Source of the DNA: JBGRQA01 sp041725895
GTDB lineage: Bacteria; Bacteroidota; Bacteroidia; Bacteroidales; Marinifilaceae
DNA length: 52,406 nt
Direction of reading: 5' to 3'
Assembly (NCBI GenBank): GCA_041725895.1
Contig: JBGRQA010000038.1
Span: 1 to 52,406, forward strand
The notes under the pieces were generated by a model. That model worked only from the letters and a program-made list of their open reading frames with translations, was not told the DNA's origin and ran no database searches. Below are positions 25,741 to 33,653 of the stretch, piece by piece (position 1 is the first letter of the stretch; each line of letters opens with the position of its first letter). The translations under genes and the position numbers were made by a program.

Positions 25741-25950
25741 GCAGGGCGGATCCAACCCCCGCAGGGAGGGGCCAAACCTTGCAGGGAGGGTCCAAACCTT
25801 GCAGGGCGGGTTCAAACCTCGCAGGGCGGGTCAAAACTCCGCAGGGCGGTGTCAAAACTCCGCAGGGAGGGTCAAAACCCTGCAGGTCGGTGTCAAAACT
25901 TCGCAGGGCGGGTTAAAACTCCGCAGGGCGGTGTTAAAACTTCGCAGGGC
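25741..25950. repeat. Tandem 20/21-bp minisatellite, ten copies plus a partial
   Basis: Units begin at 25741, 25761, 25781, 25801, 25821, 25841, 25862, 25882, 25903 and 25923, with a partial at 25944. Consensus: GCAGGGCGGGTCAAAACTCC. The period is 20, or 21 when an extra G is present (GCAGGGCGGTGTCAAAAC). No unit contains a stop in most frames, so spurious ORFs run through on both strands. There are no spacers, which excludes CRISPR. It lies between the M13 terminator and the PFK terminator, and its G+C content (about 60%) is far above its surroundings. Confidence 0.9.
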
Positions 25951-26069
25951 CTTAAATGATGGTAAAAATAGGGGACGATTGATCTAAGAGATCGAATTTT
26001 TGAACCAGGGGCGGATTATCCTGATTGGGATTCAAAGAAATTGCTGATTCGAATGTTTGAGCATGCAAA
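25951..26069. other. Spacer between minisatellite and PFK terminator
   Basis: About 120 bp of unremarkable sequence; no gene or site seen. Confidence 0.4.
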
Positions 26070-26106
26070 CCGAAATAAAAAGCCCGGAAGCAGAAGCTCC
26101 GGGCTT
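26070..26106 (-). terminator. Terminator of the PFK gene
   Basis: A perfect 9-bp stem AAGCCCGGA (26080-26088) with TCCGGGCTT (26098-26106). Read on the minus strand it is followed by a T-rich run (complement of CGAAATAAAA). It lies 24 bases beyond the PFK stop. Confidence 0.85.
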
Positions 26107-26129
26107 GTATATTATGGGGATAATCTCCT

Positions 26130-27350
26130 TTACTCCCAGTTCAAAATCTTTTTGAAGATGTAGTTTTCCGGATCCGGAAGGTATTCTTTTGCGGCTTCCA
26201 TATCCTCTTCGGTAAGGTAATGCAGATTGTGGTTCATCACAGCCTGAACTCTTTCACTATTGATGTCTACCAGTCGTGGCTTCACTTTACCTTTTTCATC
26301 CTCAACATCTTTTAGGAACAGAGGTGCTGTATTTCCTTTAGGATCAACAGTTACCATACAACCTGAATGACCTTGTTTGTACAATGAGTATACACCGGTT
26401 CCCAGTAGTGTACAAAGTGTCAGGTCGAAACCAATTGGACGACAACAACGCAGTCCAAAGCCCAACTCCACTGGTCGTGTTCCAATGTTTAAGCCATAGG
26501 ATTTGATTTTGCGCTGAATAATCATGTTGAATACGTGTGATTTACTTACGTTGAACAGTTCAGGATGACCGTGAGCATCGTAGGTGAAGTTTACACCTGT
26601 GCTCTGAATCTCTTCGTCGTCCATAAAGTGGAAAACACCTTCACTGATAACGGCAGCACCGTAACGCATGCCCATGATCCGACGTTTGATGATGGATGAG
26701 ATCACCAATTGAGCGATCTTATCGGCTGAGATTTCCGTTTTGTTGAACATCTCGGGGATAATGATCATAGGGAAATGGCAGGAAGCACCAATACCAAAGG
26801 CCAGGTGGCCTGCTTCGCGCCCCATGGCAGCCATAACAAACCAGTTTTGCGAGGTGCGTGCGTCCTCATAAACCGTAGTGGCTATTTTAACTCCTTCGTC
26901 TTTTGCTGAGTGATATCCGAATGTTGGAGTTCCTTCGGGTAAGGGTAGGTCGTTATCGATGGTTTTGGGCACATGGATGTTAGAAATTTTAACATTGTTG
27001 GCCGCAAGGTATTTTGAGATTCTGTTTGCGGTAGAAGCGGTATCGTCACCACCAATGGTTACCAGCAATTTTACATTGTTGTTGACAAAAAAGTCGGTCT
27101 TGAAATCATCATCTTTAGGCTTAAAGCGACTCATTTTTAAAGCAGATCCACCTTTGCTGAAGATGGCATCCATGAATGCAAAATCCAGATCCTGCATATC
27201 CGGGTTGTCAGAGAAAAGTCCTTTGTAACCTTCGTGAAGTCCGATAACACGGTATCCTTCTTTCAGGAAAACTTTTCCAACACTACTGATTACGGTATTG
27301 ATTCCTGGAGCTGGGCCTCCACCACATAGAATGACGATTGATTCTTTCAT
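26130..27350 (-). CDS. 6-phosphofructokinase, residues of the pyrophosphate-dependent type
   Basis: Phosphorylates fructose 6-phosphate in glycolysis. The 406-aa protein has the PFK fold: GGGPAPGIN (10-18), the donor-site GGDDTAS (100-106), and PKTIDND (128-134). In ATP-dependent PFK these read GGDGS and PGTIDND; Asp103 and Lys129 here are the residues that mark pyrophosphate-dependent enzymes (EC 2.7.1.90), which are reversible. MGREAGHLA and EGV segments of the sugar-phosphate site are also present. PPi use is therefore well supported by family knowledge but not proven. Single gene with a good promoter upstream (27435-27467) and a strong terminator. Confidence 0.93.
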   Translation of the reverse strand: MKESIVILCGGGPAPGINTVISSVGKVFLKEGYRVIGLHEGYKGLFSDNPDMQDLDFAFMDAIFSKGGSALKMSRFKPKDDDFKTDFFVNNNVKLLVTIGGDDTASTANRISKYLAANNVKISNIHVPKTIDNDLPLPEGTPTFGYHSAKDEGVKIATTVYEDARTSQNWFVMAAMGREAGHLAFGIGASCHFPMIIIPEMFNKTEISADKIAQLVISSIIKRRIMGMRYGAAVISEGVFHFMDDEEIQSTGVNFTYDAHGHPELFNVSKSHVFNMIIQRKIKSYGLNIGTRPVELGFGLRCCRPIGFDLTLCTLLGTGVYSLYKQGHSGCMVTVDPKGNTAPLFLKDVEDEKGKVKPRLVDINSERVQAVMNHNLHYLTEEDMEAAKEYLPDPENYIFKKILNWE

Positions 27351-27434
27351 GATTGTTTTTTATGTTCTTTCGAGTGTTTTTGTTTCAAATTGTGTCCGGA
27401 GCATTTTTCTCCAAACAGAACAAAATAGTCGGTG

Positions 27435-27467
27435 CAAAGATAATTTAATTTTTACGTGGAAATCAAA
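27435..27467 (-). promoter_or_regulatory. Promoter of the PFK gene (TTTG-N21-TATCTTTG)
   Basis: On the minus strand TTTG (27464-27467) is followed after 21 bases by TATCTTTG (27435-27442), fitting the Bacteroidota consensus. It implies a 5' leader of about 80 bases before the ATG at 27350. Confidence 0.7.
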
Positions 27468-27617
27468 TCCAATTTTAGGGAGCTGAAAAAAAAGAGAAAA
27501 CAGAGGGGGATTCTGTCTCTGTTTATTCCCGGTTTTTGGGAGGATTCGAATGATTTGATACCGAAATAGGGATTTCCCTATGGTTAGAAATTGGGTGATG
27601 ATTTACCTTTGTTGCCA

Positions 27618-27995
27618 ATGATGAGAACATTGATCAAATACTTATTTTTTGCACTATTGGGTGTAGTGATATTTCCTGGCAGGACTGCAAGTGCCAGTGA
27701 AATCCAGGCCCACTCAATAGTGGTGATAAAGTGCGACAGTATTTTAGATGTATTTCCCAATGATTGCACAGGACAAGCAGGAGAGGATACATCAGGTTTT
27801 GTTCCCGTTAAAAATATATATTTAGAAGTTCAGAGTAAAGTATTTCATAGTCAAATTGAGTGTATAGAAGGGGGAGTAGGAGATTTCTTGCCGGGTGGAC
27901 ATAACGATTGCTGTAGACGAATCTATTATGGCAAGGAATTTTCCCTCTTACATTCAAAGAATTTTAGGGCACCTCCATTTTCTTCTCTAAATTGA
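27618..27995 (+). CDS. Small secreted cysteine-containing protein, unknown
   Basis: About 125 aa from the ATG at 27618 (27621 is an equally possible ATG; a TTG at 27591 would add 9 residues). The N-terminus is a clear signal peptide (MMRTLIKYLFFALLGVVIFP, cleavage near ASA/SE). The mature part holds several cysteines (IKCDS, NDCTGQ, IECIEGG, DCCRR), which would suit disulfides in the periplasm or outside the cell. I do not recognise a family, and no neighbour explains it. It could be lineage-specific. Confidence 0.5.
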   Translation: MMRTLIKYLFFALLGVVIFPGRTASASEIQAHSIVVIKCDSILDVFPNDCTGQAGEDTSGFVPVKNIYLEVQSKVFHSQIECIEGGVGDFLPGGHNDCCRRIYYGKEFSLLHSKNFRAPPFSSLN

Positions 27996-28276
27996 TATCA
28001 ATTCAATTTGTTTTATTTCCCGTAAAGGGGTTTGCTATTTAGTGACTCCATTTCAAACAGTTTCTGCATCCCGAATTTCACATTCATTTTAATCTAAATC
28101 ATTTGATTGTGACGAAAATTTGGAGATCGAAATTGATTGTATATACTTTTTTTTTGATAAATTTAATAATCATCTTTTTTCTTTACTTAGTCTCTGGTTT
28201 TTTTTGTCTCCTAGTGGTTTGACAATTGATTCCGGGTGTTTGTGCAGGAGGATGCAAGGTGAAAGGATAATATAGA

Positions 28277-29629
28277 ATGAATAACACGAATTTAAAAGAT
28301 ATAATAATGACGAAACGACATTTGTTGAACAGAATTAAAGATCCCCTGGTGGAATTTGTACGATTGGAGGCCTTTGGAGGCATCGTTTTGATGTTTATCA
28401 CACTTTCTGCTTTGGCTATGGCCAATTCGGGCTTTGGTGAAGAATTCCTGTCTACCTGGGAGAAGCGTTTCGGATTGCGTTTTGGAGAATGGAAACTGGA
28501 CAAGACCCTTATCCACTGGATTAACGATGGATTAATGGCCATCTTCTTTTTCGTAGTAGGTTTGGAAATTAAACGAGAATTGATGACCGGGGGCTTGTCT
28601 TCCATGAAAAAGGCTTCGCTTCCAGTGTTTGCAGCCATTGGTGGAATGGCGATTCCTGCATTGATCTATGTTGGGATCAACTGGAACGGACCGGCTCAAA
28701 TGGGATGGGGAATTCCTATGGCCACAGACATTGCCTTTGCATTGGGGATACTAACCTTGCTGGGCAAACGAGTTCCCTTGTCGTTGAAGCTGTTGTTGAC
28801 ATCCATTGCCATTGTAGATGATATTGGTGCTGTTCTGGTGATTGCCTTGTTTTATACTTCAAAAATATCTTTGGGAGCACTGGTGTATGCCTTTTCCATC
28901 TGGGGGGTGCTTTGGATCTTAAACCTGACCCGGGTTCGGAAAGTAACGCCTTATCTTGTGCTCGGGATTTTTCTTTGGTACTTTTTGCTCAAATCAGGAA
29001 TTCATGCTACCCTGGCTGGGGTGATGCTGGCTTTTACGATTCCAGTTCGCGCTTACCGTGGAGTTGCTGAGTTTATTACTTCCGGTCGATCTTTGTTCAC
29101 CGAGATGGAAATAGCTAATCCTGCCTGGAACTACGGAGACAAACAAAAGCATTTGCAGGCTTCGGTACATACTCTGGAAGAGAATTGCGTTGAGGTAATT
29201 TCGCCTTTGCAGAGACTGGAGCATGCGTTACACCCCTGGGTGGCTTATGCTATTATTCCTTTGTTTGCCCTCGCTAATGCCGGAATTGTTATGGATGGAG
29301 CTCTTGTTTCCGAACTGAGTAATCCGCTTTCGGTTGGTATTATTCTGGGGCTGGTTCTGGGAAAACCTTTGGGAATTGGATTGCTGGCTTTTGTTGGAAT
29401 CAAAATGGGATGGGCTACCAAACCTTCCGATATTAGCTGGACCCAAATCCTGGGAATTGGATTGCTCGGCGGAATTGGCTTCACCATGTCCTTTTTTGTG
29501 TCGCAATTGGCCTTTGTAGATCCTCAAATGTTGAATCTGGCAAAAATGGCAGTTCTGTTGGCTTCCGTATTGGCCGGGGTATCAGGGTATTTGCTTTTGC
29601 GAATCAATTCAAATGGAAACACACAGTAG
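28277..29629 (+). CDS. nhaA: Na+/H+ antiporter NhaA
   Basis: Inner membrane antiporter that exports Na+ in exchange for H+, for sodium and pH homeostasis. At 450 aa it is at the long end of the family (E. coli 388), with an N-terminal NhaA start (LVEFVRLEAFGGIVLMFITL) and about 12 membrane segments. Key motifs: PMATDIAFALGIL and the paired aspartates in SIAIVDDIGAVLVIALFY, the ion-binding site. FFVVGLEIKRELMTGGLSS is the conserved cytoplasmic segment. A large loop at about residues 260-310 is longer than in E. coli. An ATG at 28307 could also serve as start; the first 10 residues are not conserved in kind. Single gene with a terminator. Confidence 0.95.
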   Translation: MNNTNLKDIIMTKRHLLNRIKDPLVEFVRLEAFGGIVLMFITLSALAMANSGFGEEFLSTWEKRFGLRFGEWKLDKTLIHWINDGLMAIFFFVVGLEIKRELMTGGLSSMKKASLPVFAAIGGMAIPALIYVGINWNGPAQMGWGIPMATDIAFALGILTLLGKRVPLSLKLLLTSIAIVDDIGAVLVIALFYTSKISLGALVYAFSIWGVLWILNLTRVRKVTPYLVLGIFLWYFLLKSGIHATLAGVMLAFTIPVRAYRGVAEFITSGRSLFTEMEIANPAWNYGDKQKHLQASVHTLEENCVEVISPLQRLEHALHPWVAYAIIPLFALANAGIVMDGALVSELSNPLSVGIILGLVLGKPLGIGLLAFVGIKMGWATKPSDISWTQILGIGLLGGIGFTMSFFVSQLAFVDPQMLNLAKMAVLLASVLAGVSGYLLLRINSNGNTQ

Positions 29630-29656
29630 TTCGTATTTCTTAATTCCATAATCAGG

Positions 29657-29697
29657 AACCGTTGTAGGTTTAGTTAAAACTTGCAGCGGTTTTTTTA
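29657..29697 (+). terminator. Terminator after nhaA
   Basis: A 15-bp stem with three wobble pairs (29657-29671 and 29677-29691), a 5-nt loop and a run of T (to 29697), 28 bases after the nhaA stop. Confidence 0.75.
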
Positions 29698-29783
29698 TTT
29701 CCTGTTTTTAGTATTGTGTATCCAGTAATTTCTATCTTTAAATCGATTGTTTATTATGAATAAGAGGAAAGGATTTAGAAAAA

Positions 29784-30194
29784 ATGGAGGAACCAATTGT
29801 AATATTTGGCAGCTATCGTGATAGTGTGAGGGCCAATTTGATTAAAAATTTACTGGAATCTCATTCTATCCATTGTTTTTTGACTGATGAGCACATGTCC
29901 AATTTGCATTTGATTCCCGATCAGATTACGGGAGGTATCAAATTAAAAATGTTTGAAAGGGATGTGCCTCGGGCCCGTAAAATTCTTCTGGATGCAGAAA
30001 TGATTCCTGAAGATCAGTTAAAGGATATGATCTACTGCCCCCTTTGTCATTCTTTTCGGATTCAACCGGGAGTGGGGGGTCAAAGTAGGAGAGGAGCAAT
30101 TGTTTTGCTCCGTTCGCTGTTTCTGGATCTGTTGCCCTTTCGAATTCGGAGATGGTTCCATTGTGCGGAATGTCATCACGAATTCAAAAGGTAG
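29784..30194 (+). CDS. DUF2007 domain protein with C-terminal zinc-ribbon-like cysteines
   Basis: A 136-aa protein. Residues 5-70 are the DUF2007 domain (IFGSYRDSVRANLIKNLLES, GGIKLKMFERDVPRARKIL), a ferredoxin-like fold often likened to PII-type signalling proteins; its ligand is unknown. The C-terminal part holds two Cys pairs (YCPLCHS and HCAECHHEF), spaced about 40 residues apart, consistent with a zinc ribbon. Single gene, convergent with the RecD2 gene (22 bases between the stops). Function unknown. Confidence 0.8.
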   Translation: MEEPIVIFGSYRDSVRANLIKNLLESHSIHCFLTDEHMSNLHLIPDQITGGIKLKMFERDVPRARKILLDAEMIPEDQLKDMIYCPLCHSFRIQPGVGGQSRRGAIVLLRSLFLDLLPFRIRRWFHCAECHHEFKR

Positions 30195-30215
30195 AATCAG
30201 TTTACATTTTCTCTT

Positions 30216-32756
30216 TTAGCAACCAGAAGTTAATAGTTCGGCAAGCATTGTTTGTCTTTTCCGGTTGTCTTCGTTTTTCACCGCTTGGCCCAATGCAAAC
30301 CGACTCCCAATAAATACAGCTAGTTTCTTTGCTCTGGTAAGTCCTGTATACACCAGGTTTCGGTATAGCATATTGTAATGCTGTGAGGTAAGGGGCAGAA
30401 TAACTACATCAAATTCACTTCCCTGCGATTTGTGAATGGTAATGGCATAGGCCAGGTCTAATTCAGGTAGGTGTTCGTTTTCAAAGCAGACCTCCTTACT
30501 ATCTTCACCTTTTCCGAATTGAACCAATAGCTTTTTGTCCTGTTTGTCAACGGAGGTTATTTTTCCGATATCCCCGTTGAAGACTTCCAAATCGTAGTTG
30601 TTCTTCTTTTGAATTACGCGATCGCCTACACGGAAGATACGGTCTCCCATAGTCAATTCATTTTTATTAGGATCTGCTGGATTGAATTCCCGCTGGATGC
30701 GTTGGTTTAGCATGTGTGTTCCAAGTGTTCCTTTGGTCATGGGTGAGAGGATTTGAATTTCAATCTTTTCACCATGGTATTTGCGAATGGTTTCCAGGTA
30801 CAATTTTACCAGGATATCAGTTGCTGTAAAACCATACCGAAGTGCCGACCAGGGATGGATGCGTTTCATGATGCTTTTCAATTCCTCAGTCTTGGCTTTG
30901 GACTGGAGAAGCTGTTCCAGCTTAACATGGTGATATTTTTCGGGGATTTGCATTACAAAAGCCCCTTCCATTTCCTCCTGGTATTTTACCTCCGACTGTT
31001 CCACCTGCTTTCGGTTGTATACTCCACCTTCTTCCTCCAATCGCTCGAAGTGAGTCACGCCTTGTTTCTCCTTCTCTTTAACAACATAGGCTCTTTCCTG
31101 GTGTTCCAGCACCTGTTTCAACAAACCCTTGCTGCGGCGAATAAACCGTAACTGGTCCTGGGTGGCTTCTTCCGCATCGATAAACAGGGAATCTTCCTTT
31201 TCTTTCCAGGATTGAGGTTTGTTAAAAGGGGATGTAATTTCCGGACGTATGCCCTGATTGATACTGTGGGCATAAGTAATAATCTTACTCTCTTTGGCCT
31301 GTCGGAAGACCTGGGTAAGGGTGAAACAGGGTACCGTTTCACTTTGAATAAGATCCTTTAGTACATTGCCGGCTCCAACAGAAGGAAGCTGGTCTGTATC
31401 TCCAATTAGCAGGAGTTGAGTGTGATTGTTAATGGCTTTTAGTACGGAGGCTGTCAGCTGAATGTCTAACATAGAGGCCTCGTCAATGATTAGGATGTCC
31501 GTATCAAGTGTATCCTCTTCATTCTTCTTGAAGCCGCCATTTGTTGGATTGAATTCCAGGAGTCGATGAATAGTTTTTGCAGGCAGTCCGATTACTTCAC
31601 CCATTCGTTGTGCGGCACGCCCGGTGGGGGCGGCCAGCAGGAGTCTTCGGTTCAGCTTCAGCAGCAAGTGTACCAAAGCTTTTGTGGTGGTTGTTTTACC
31701 ACAACCCGGTCCTCCGGTTAAAATGGCCATTTTGTGATTCACAATACCCATTACACTTTCGGTTTGCTCCTCACTTAAGGGGAATTCCTGCTTTTCGTTG
31801 AAAGCCTTTAGTATCCGTTTGGTTTTCGAACGATCATAATTTACGGGATAATCCTGTATCTTAAGAATTCGTTCGGCCGTTGCCAGTTCATCGTAGTACA
31901 GGCTTTTGTTGTAGTAGCAAAATTCATCTCCTTGGTCACCTGTAATTACACGCAGTTTAATTTCGGAGGCCTTTTCCATCTCTTCGAGAAGTGCAGGGAT
32001 TCGGTCTTCAAAATCTTGCTGAAGCAATACTTTCACACCTCCGCAAATCTGATCCAGTTTCAGATAGCAATGACCTTTGTCTCGGCTTGCCGCCAAACAA
32101 TGGGCAATGGCAGCCTTGATCCGTTCCGGGCTATCCTTTTCATAACCTACGCTCAGGGCAATTTTATCGGCAGAGAAGAATCCGATTCCATAAATATCTT
32201 TGGAAAGCTGGTAGGGCTTTTTGCTTACATAGTAGATGGATTGCTGACCGTATTGCTTAAATATTTTTACTGCAAACAGGGTGGAGATTCCATGTCCCTG
32301 GAGAAAGATCATTACATCCCGAATGGCTTGATGTTCCAGCCAGGTTTCCTTTATCTTCTTAATTTTTTTGCTGGTAATTCCTTTTACTTCCGTTAAGCGT
32401 TCTATATCGCCATCAAAAACCTCCAGTGTTTCCGTTTTGAAATGGCGGACAATTCGTTTGGCAATGGCAGGACCAACACCATAGATGAGGCCTGAGCCGA
32501 TGTATTTCTCCAATGCTGCAACAGAGGCTGGCTTTTGTTCTAAAACCTGGGTGGCCTTGAATTGCTGCCCGTATTTATGATGGGTATGCCAGCTTCCGGT
32601 AAACTCCAGGGTTGCCCCTGCGAATACCTGGGTTTGGTGAACGGTTACAGTTATGGGTTCAATCTTTCCATGAACCTTAACTTTTAGTACCGACCATCCG
32701 GTTTCTTCACTGTGAAATGTTACTCGGTCTACTATGCCAGTTATTTTCTCCTCCAT
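30216..32756 (-). CDS. recD2: RecD2-type ATP-dependent DNA helicase
   Basis: A superfamily 1B 5'-3' DNA helicase acting in replication and repair without RecBC. From the ATG at 32756 it is 846 aa. In-frame starts further upstream (32804 and 32813) would add 16-19 residues, but the family starts at MEEKITGIVDRVTFHSEETG. In order: OB domain (1-100), helix-hairpin-helix domain (100-300, YGVGPAIAKRIV, YGIGFFSADKIA), Walker A LTGGPGCGKTTT (about 345-355), Walker B DILIIDEASMLD (about 420-430), and the C-terminal SH3/2B part with ITIHKSQGSEFDVVILPL and VYTGLTRAKK. It is longer than the usual 720-740 aa because of a roughly 120-residue lysine/glutamate-rich insertion in the motor core. Confidence 0.95.
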   Translation of the reverse strand: MEEKITGIVDRVTFHSEETGWSVLKVKVHGKIEPITVTVHQTQVFAGATLEFTGSWHTHHKYGQQFKATQVLEQKPASVAALEKYIGSGLIYGVGPAIAKRIVRHFKTETLEVFDGDIERLTEVKGITSKKIKKIKETWLEHQAIRDVMIFLQGHGISTLFAVKIFKQYGQQSIYYVSKKPYQLSKDIYGIGFFSADKIALSVGYEKDSPERIKAAIAHCLAASRDKGHCYLKLDQICGGVKVLLQQDFEDRIPALLEEMEKASEIKLRVITGDQGDEFCYYNKSLYYDELATAERILKIQDYPVNYDRSKTKRILKAFNEKQEFPLSEEQTESVMGIVNHKMAILTGGPGCGKTTTTKALVHLLLKLNRRLLLAAPTGRAAQRMGEVIGLPAKTIHRLLEFNPTNGGFKKNEEDTLDTDILIIDEASMLDIQLTASVLKAINNHTQLLLIGDTDQLPSVGAGNVLKDLIQSETVPCFTLTQVFRQAKESKIITYAHSINQGIRPEITSPFNKPQSWKEKEDSLFIDAEEATQDQLRFIRRSKGLLKQVLEHQERAYVVKEKEKQGVTHFERLEEEGGVYNRKQVEQSEVKYQEEMEGAFVMQIPEKYHHVKLEQLLQSKAKTEELKSIMKRIHPWSALRYGFTATDILVKLYLETIRKYHGEKIEIQILSPMTKGTLGTHMLNQRIQREFNPADPNKNELTMGDRIFRVGDRVIQKKNNYDLEVFNGDIGKITSVDKQDKKLLVQFGKGEDSKEVCFENEHLPELDLAYAITIHKSQGSEFDVVILPLTSQHYNMLYRNLVYTGLTRAKKLAVFIGSRFALGQAVKNEDNRKRQTMLAELLTSGC

Positions 32757-32761
32757 GCTTG

Positions 32762-32769
32762 CAAAGGTA
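32762..32769 (-). promoter_or_regulatory. -7 promoter box TACCTTTG directly before recD2
   Basis: On the minus strand TACCTTTG ends 5 bases before the ATG at 32756. Transcription would start at or next to the ATG, so the mRNA may be leaderless. No good -33 TTTG was found. The position supports 32756 as the true start, not 32804 or 32813. Confidence 0.45.
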
Positions 32770-33284
32770 GCATAATCCGTAGTATTGTAAAGCTCTTGTG
32801 CCATGCGATTCATTCAGTAAATTTCCCAAAGACCTTAATCTTCCCCATTTGAAGCAATTGTCTTTTAGCAAATTTTTGGATAGTATAGATGTCTCTTTTT
32901 ATTATTTAAAGGCATATAACTTTTCGCTTATTTTTGCTAAGGCTGAAAAGAAAAAGAGTGAAGTGATTATCGAGGTACTTGTTGTTTTGCTCTTGACATT
33001 GTAAAAATTATCAGGTAACTTGCTTGCAATAAAAGCGCAACAGCCGCAAGTAAGTTACCCCCTGTGTAGGATTGTCTTTAACAAGAAGAGAGCCAACTTT
33101 AATTCCCTCCATTGAATTTATTATCCCGAGCTTAATAGACAATACATTGTTAGTATGAATAGGAGTATTTCAGGTAGGGAGAGTGGATGCAAATTCCGTT
33201 AACGATTTGGAAGAGAGGTTCCTCTTTGCAAATTAGAAAGGAAAGAGTAATATCTTTGTTTCGGAAGAGAGAAGTAAACGCAAA
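32770..33284. other. Gene-free stretch with an orphan 14-bp hairpin
   Basis: No convincing gene. A 14-bp stem with one wobble pair (GGTAACTTGCTTGC, 33014-33027, and GCAAGTAAGTTACC, 33046-33059) encloses an 18-nt loop. It belongs to no adjacent gene end; on neither strand is there a strong T-run behind it. Confidence 0.45.
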
Positions 33285-33313
33285 AAAATCGACAATGTGC
33301 TATTGTCGATTTT
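33285..33313 (-). terminator. Terminator of the small winged-helix gene
   Basis: A perfect 12-bp stem AAAATCGACAAT/ATTGTCGATTTT (33285-33296 with 33302-33313), 5-nt loop, T-run on the minus strand. It lies 33 bases beyond the 33346 stop. Confidence 0.75.
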
Positions 33314-33345
33314 GGTAAACAGTCATGTTTATCGCAAAGGGGAAA

Positions 33346-33522
33346 CTATTTTGCGATGTCGTAAAAGCAACGTTTTGGGGAGTAGATTTTCTCCTCTTGC
33401 TTTAATGTTTTGATGGCTTTGTCGATTTCCTTTTTGTCCATCCCTGCTTTTTCAGCGATGGCACCCGGACGCATGGGGCCTTCGGCCTTTAATATGTCCA
33501 ATACTTTTTGATTCGCTTCCAT
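33346..33522 (-). CDS. 58-aa winged-helix-type DNA-binding protein
   Basis: A small gene of 58 codons: ATG at 33522, TAG at 33348-33346. The protein starts MEANQKVLDILKAEGPMRPG and contains AIAEKAGMDKKEIDKAIKTL, then KQEEKIYSPKRCFYDIAK. The pattern (short helix, GPMRPGAIAEKAG turn, recognition-helix-like DKKEIDKAIKTLKQEEKI, short wing) is that of a minimal winged helix-turn-helix of the MarR/ArsR sort. I recall very similar 55-65-aa proteins in other Bacteroidota. It has its own terminator and lies downstream of the superoxide reductase gene, so it may belong to the redox locus. Target unknown. Confidence 0.75.
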   Translation of the reverse strand: MEANQKVLDILKAEGPMRPGAIAEKAGMDKKEIDKAIKTLKQEEKIYSPKRCFYDIAK

Positions 33523-33566
33523 AATGTTTTGTTATTTGCGTTTTTATAATTTGGGTGGGCATAAGA

Positions 33567-33616
33567 AAACCGGAACAGGAAAGTTGTATACACCATGAAT
33601 TGACCTGCTCCGGTTT
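33567..33616 (-). terminator. Probable terminator of the prx-sor operon
   Basis: A 13-bp stem with one mismatch (AAACCGGAACAGG, 33567-33579, with CCTGCTCCGGTTT, 33604-33616) and a 24-nt loop, followed on the minus strand by a short T-rich run. Confidence 0.55.
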
Positions 33617-33653
33617 GTGAATTATTGCATCTTCAATTGAATTTGCAGGAAGT

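Noticed and set aside
25741..25950. Possible CRISPR array
   Set aside because: Units are contiguous without unique spacers and vary in sequence between copies; no cas genes are present.
25739..25987. ORFs through the minisatellite on both strands
   Set aside because: They are open only because the repeat unit lacks stops; the peptides are repeat artefacts with no normal start or family.
32798..33004. Plus-strand ORF of 68 codons beside recD2
   Set aside because: It has no RBS or family and overlaps the recD2 upstream end; likely chance.
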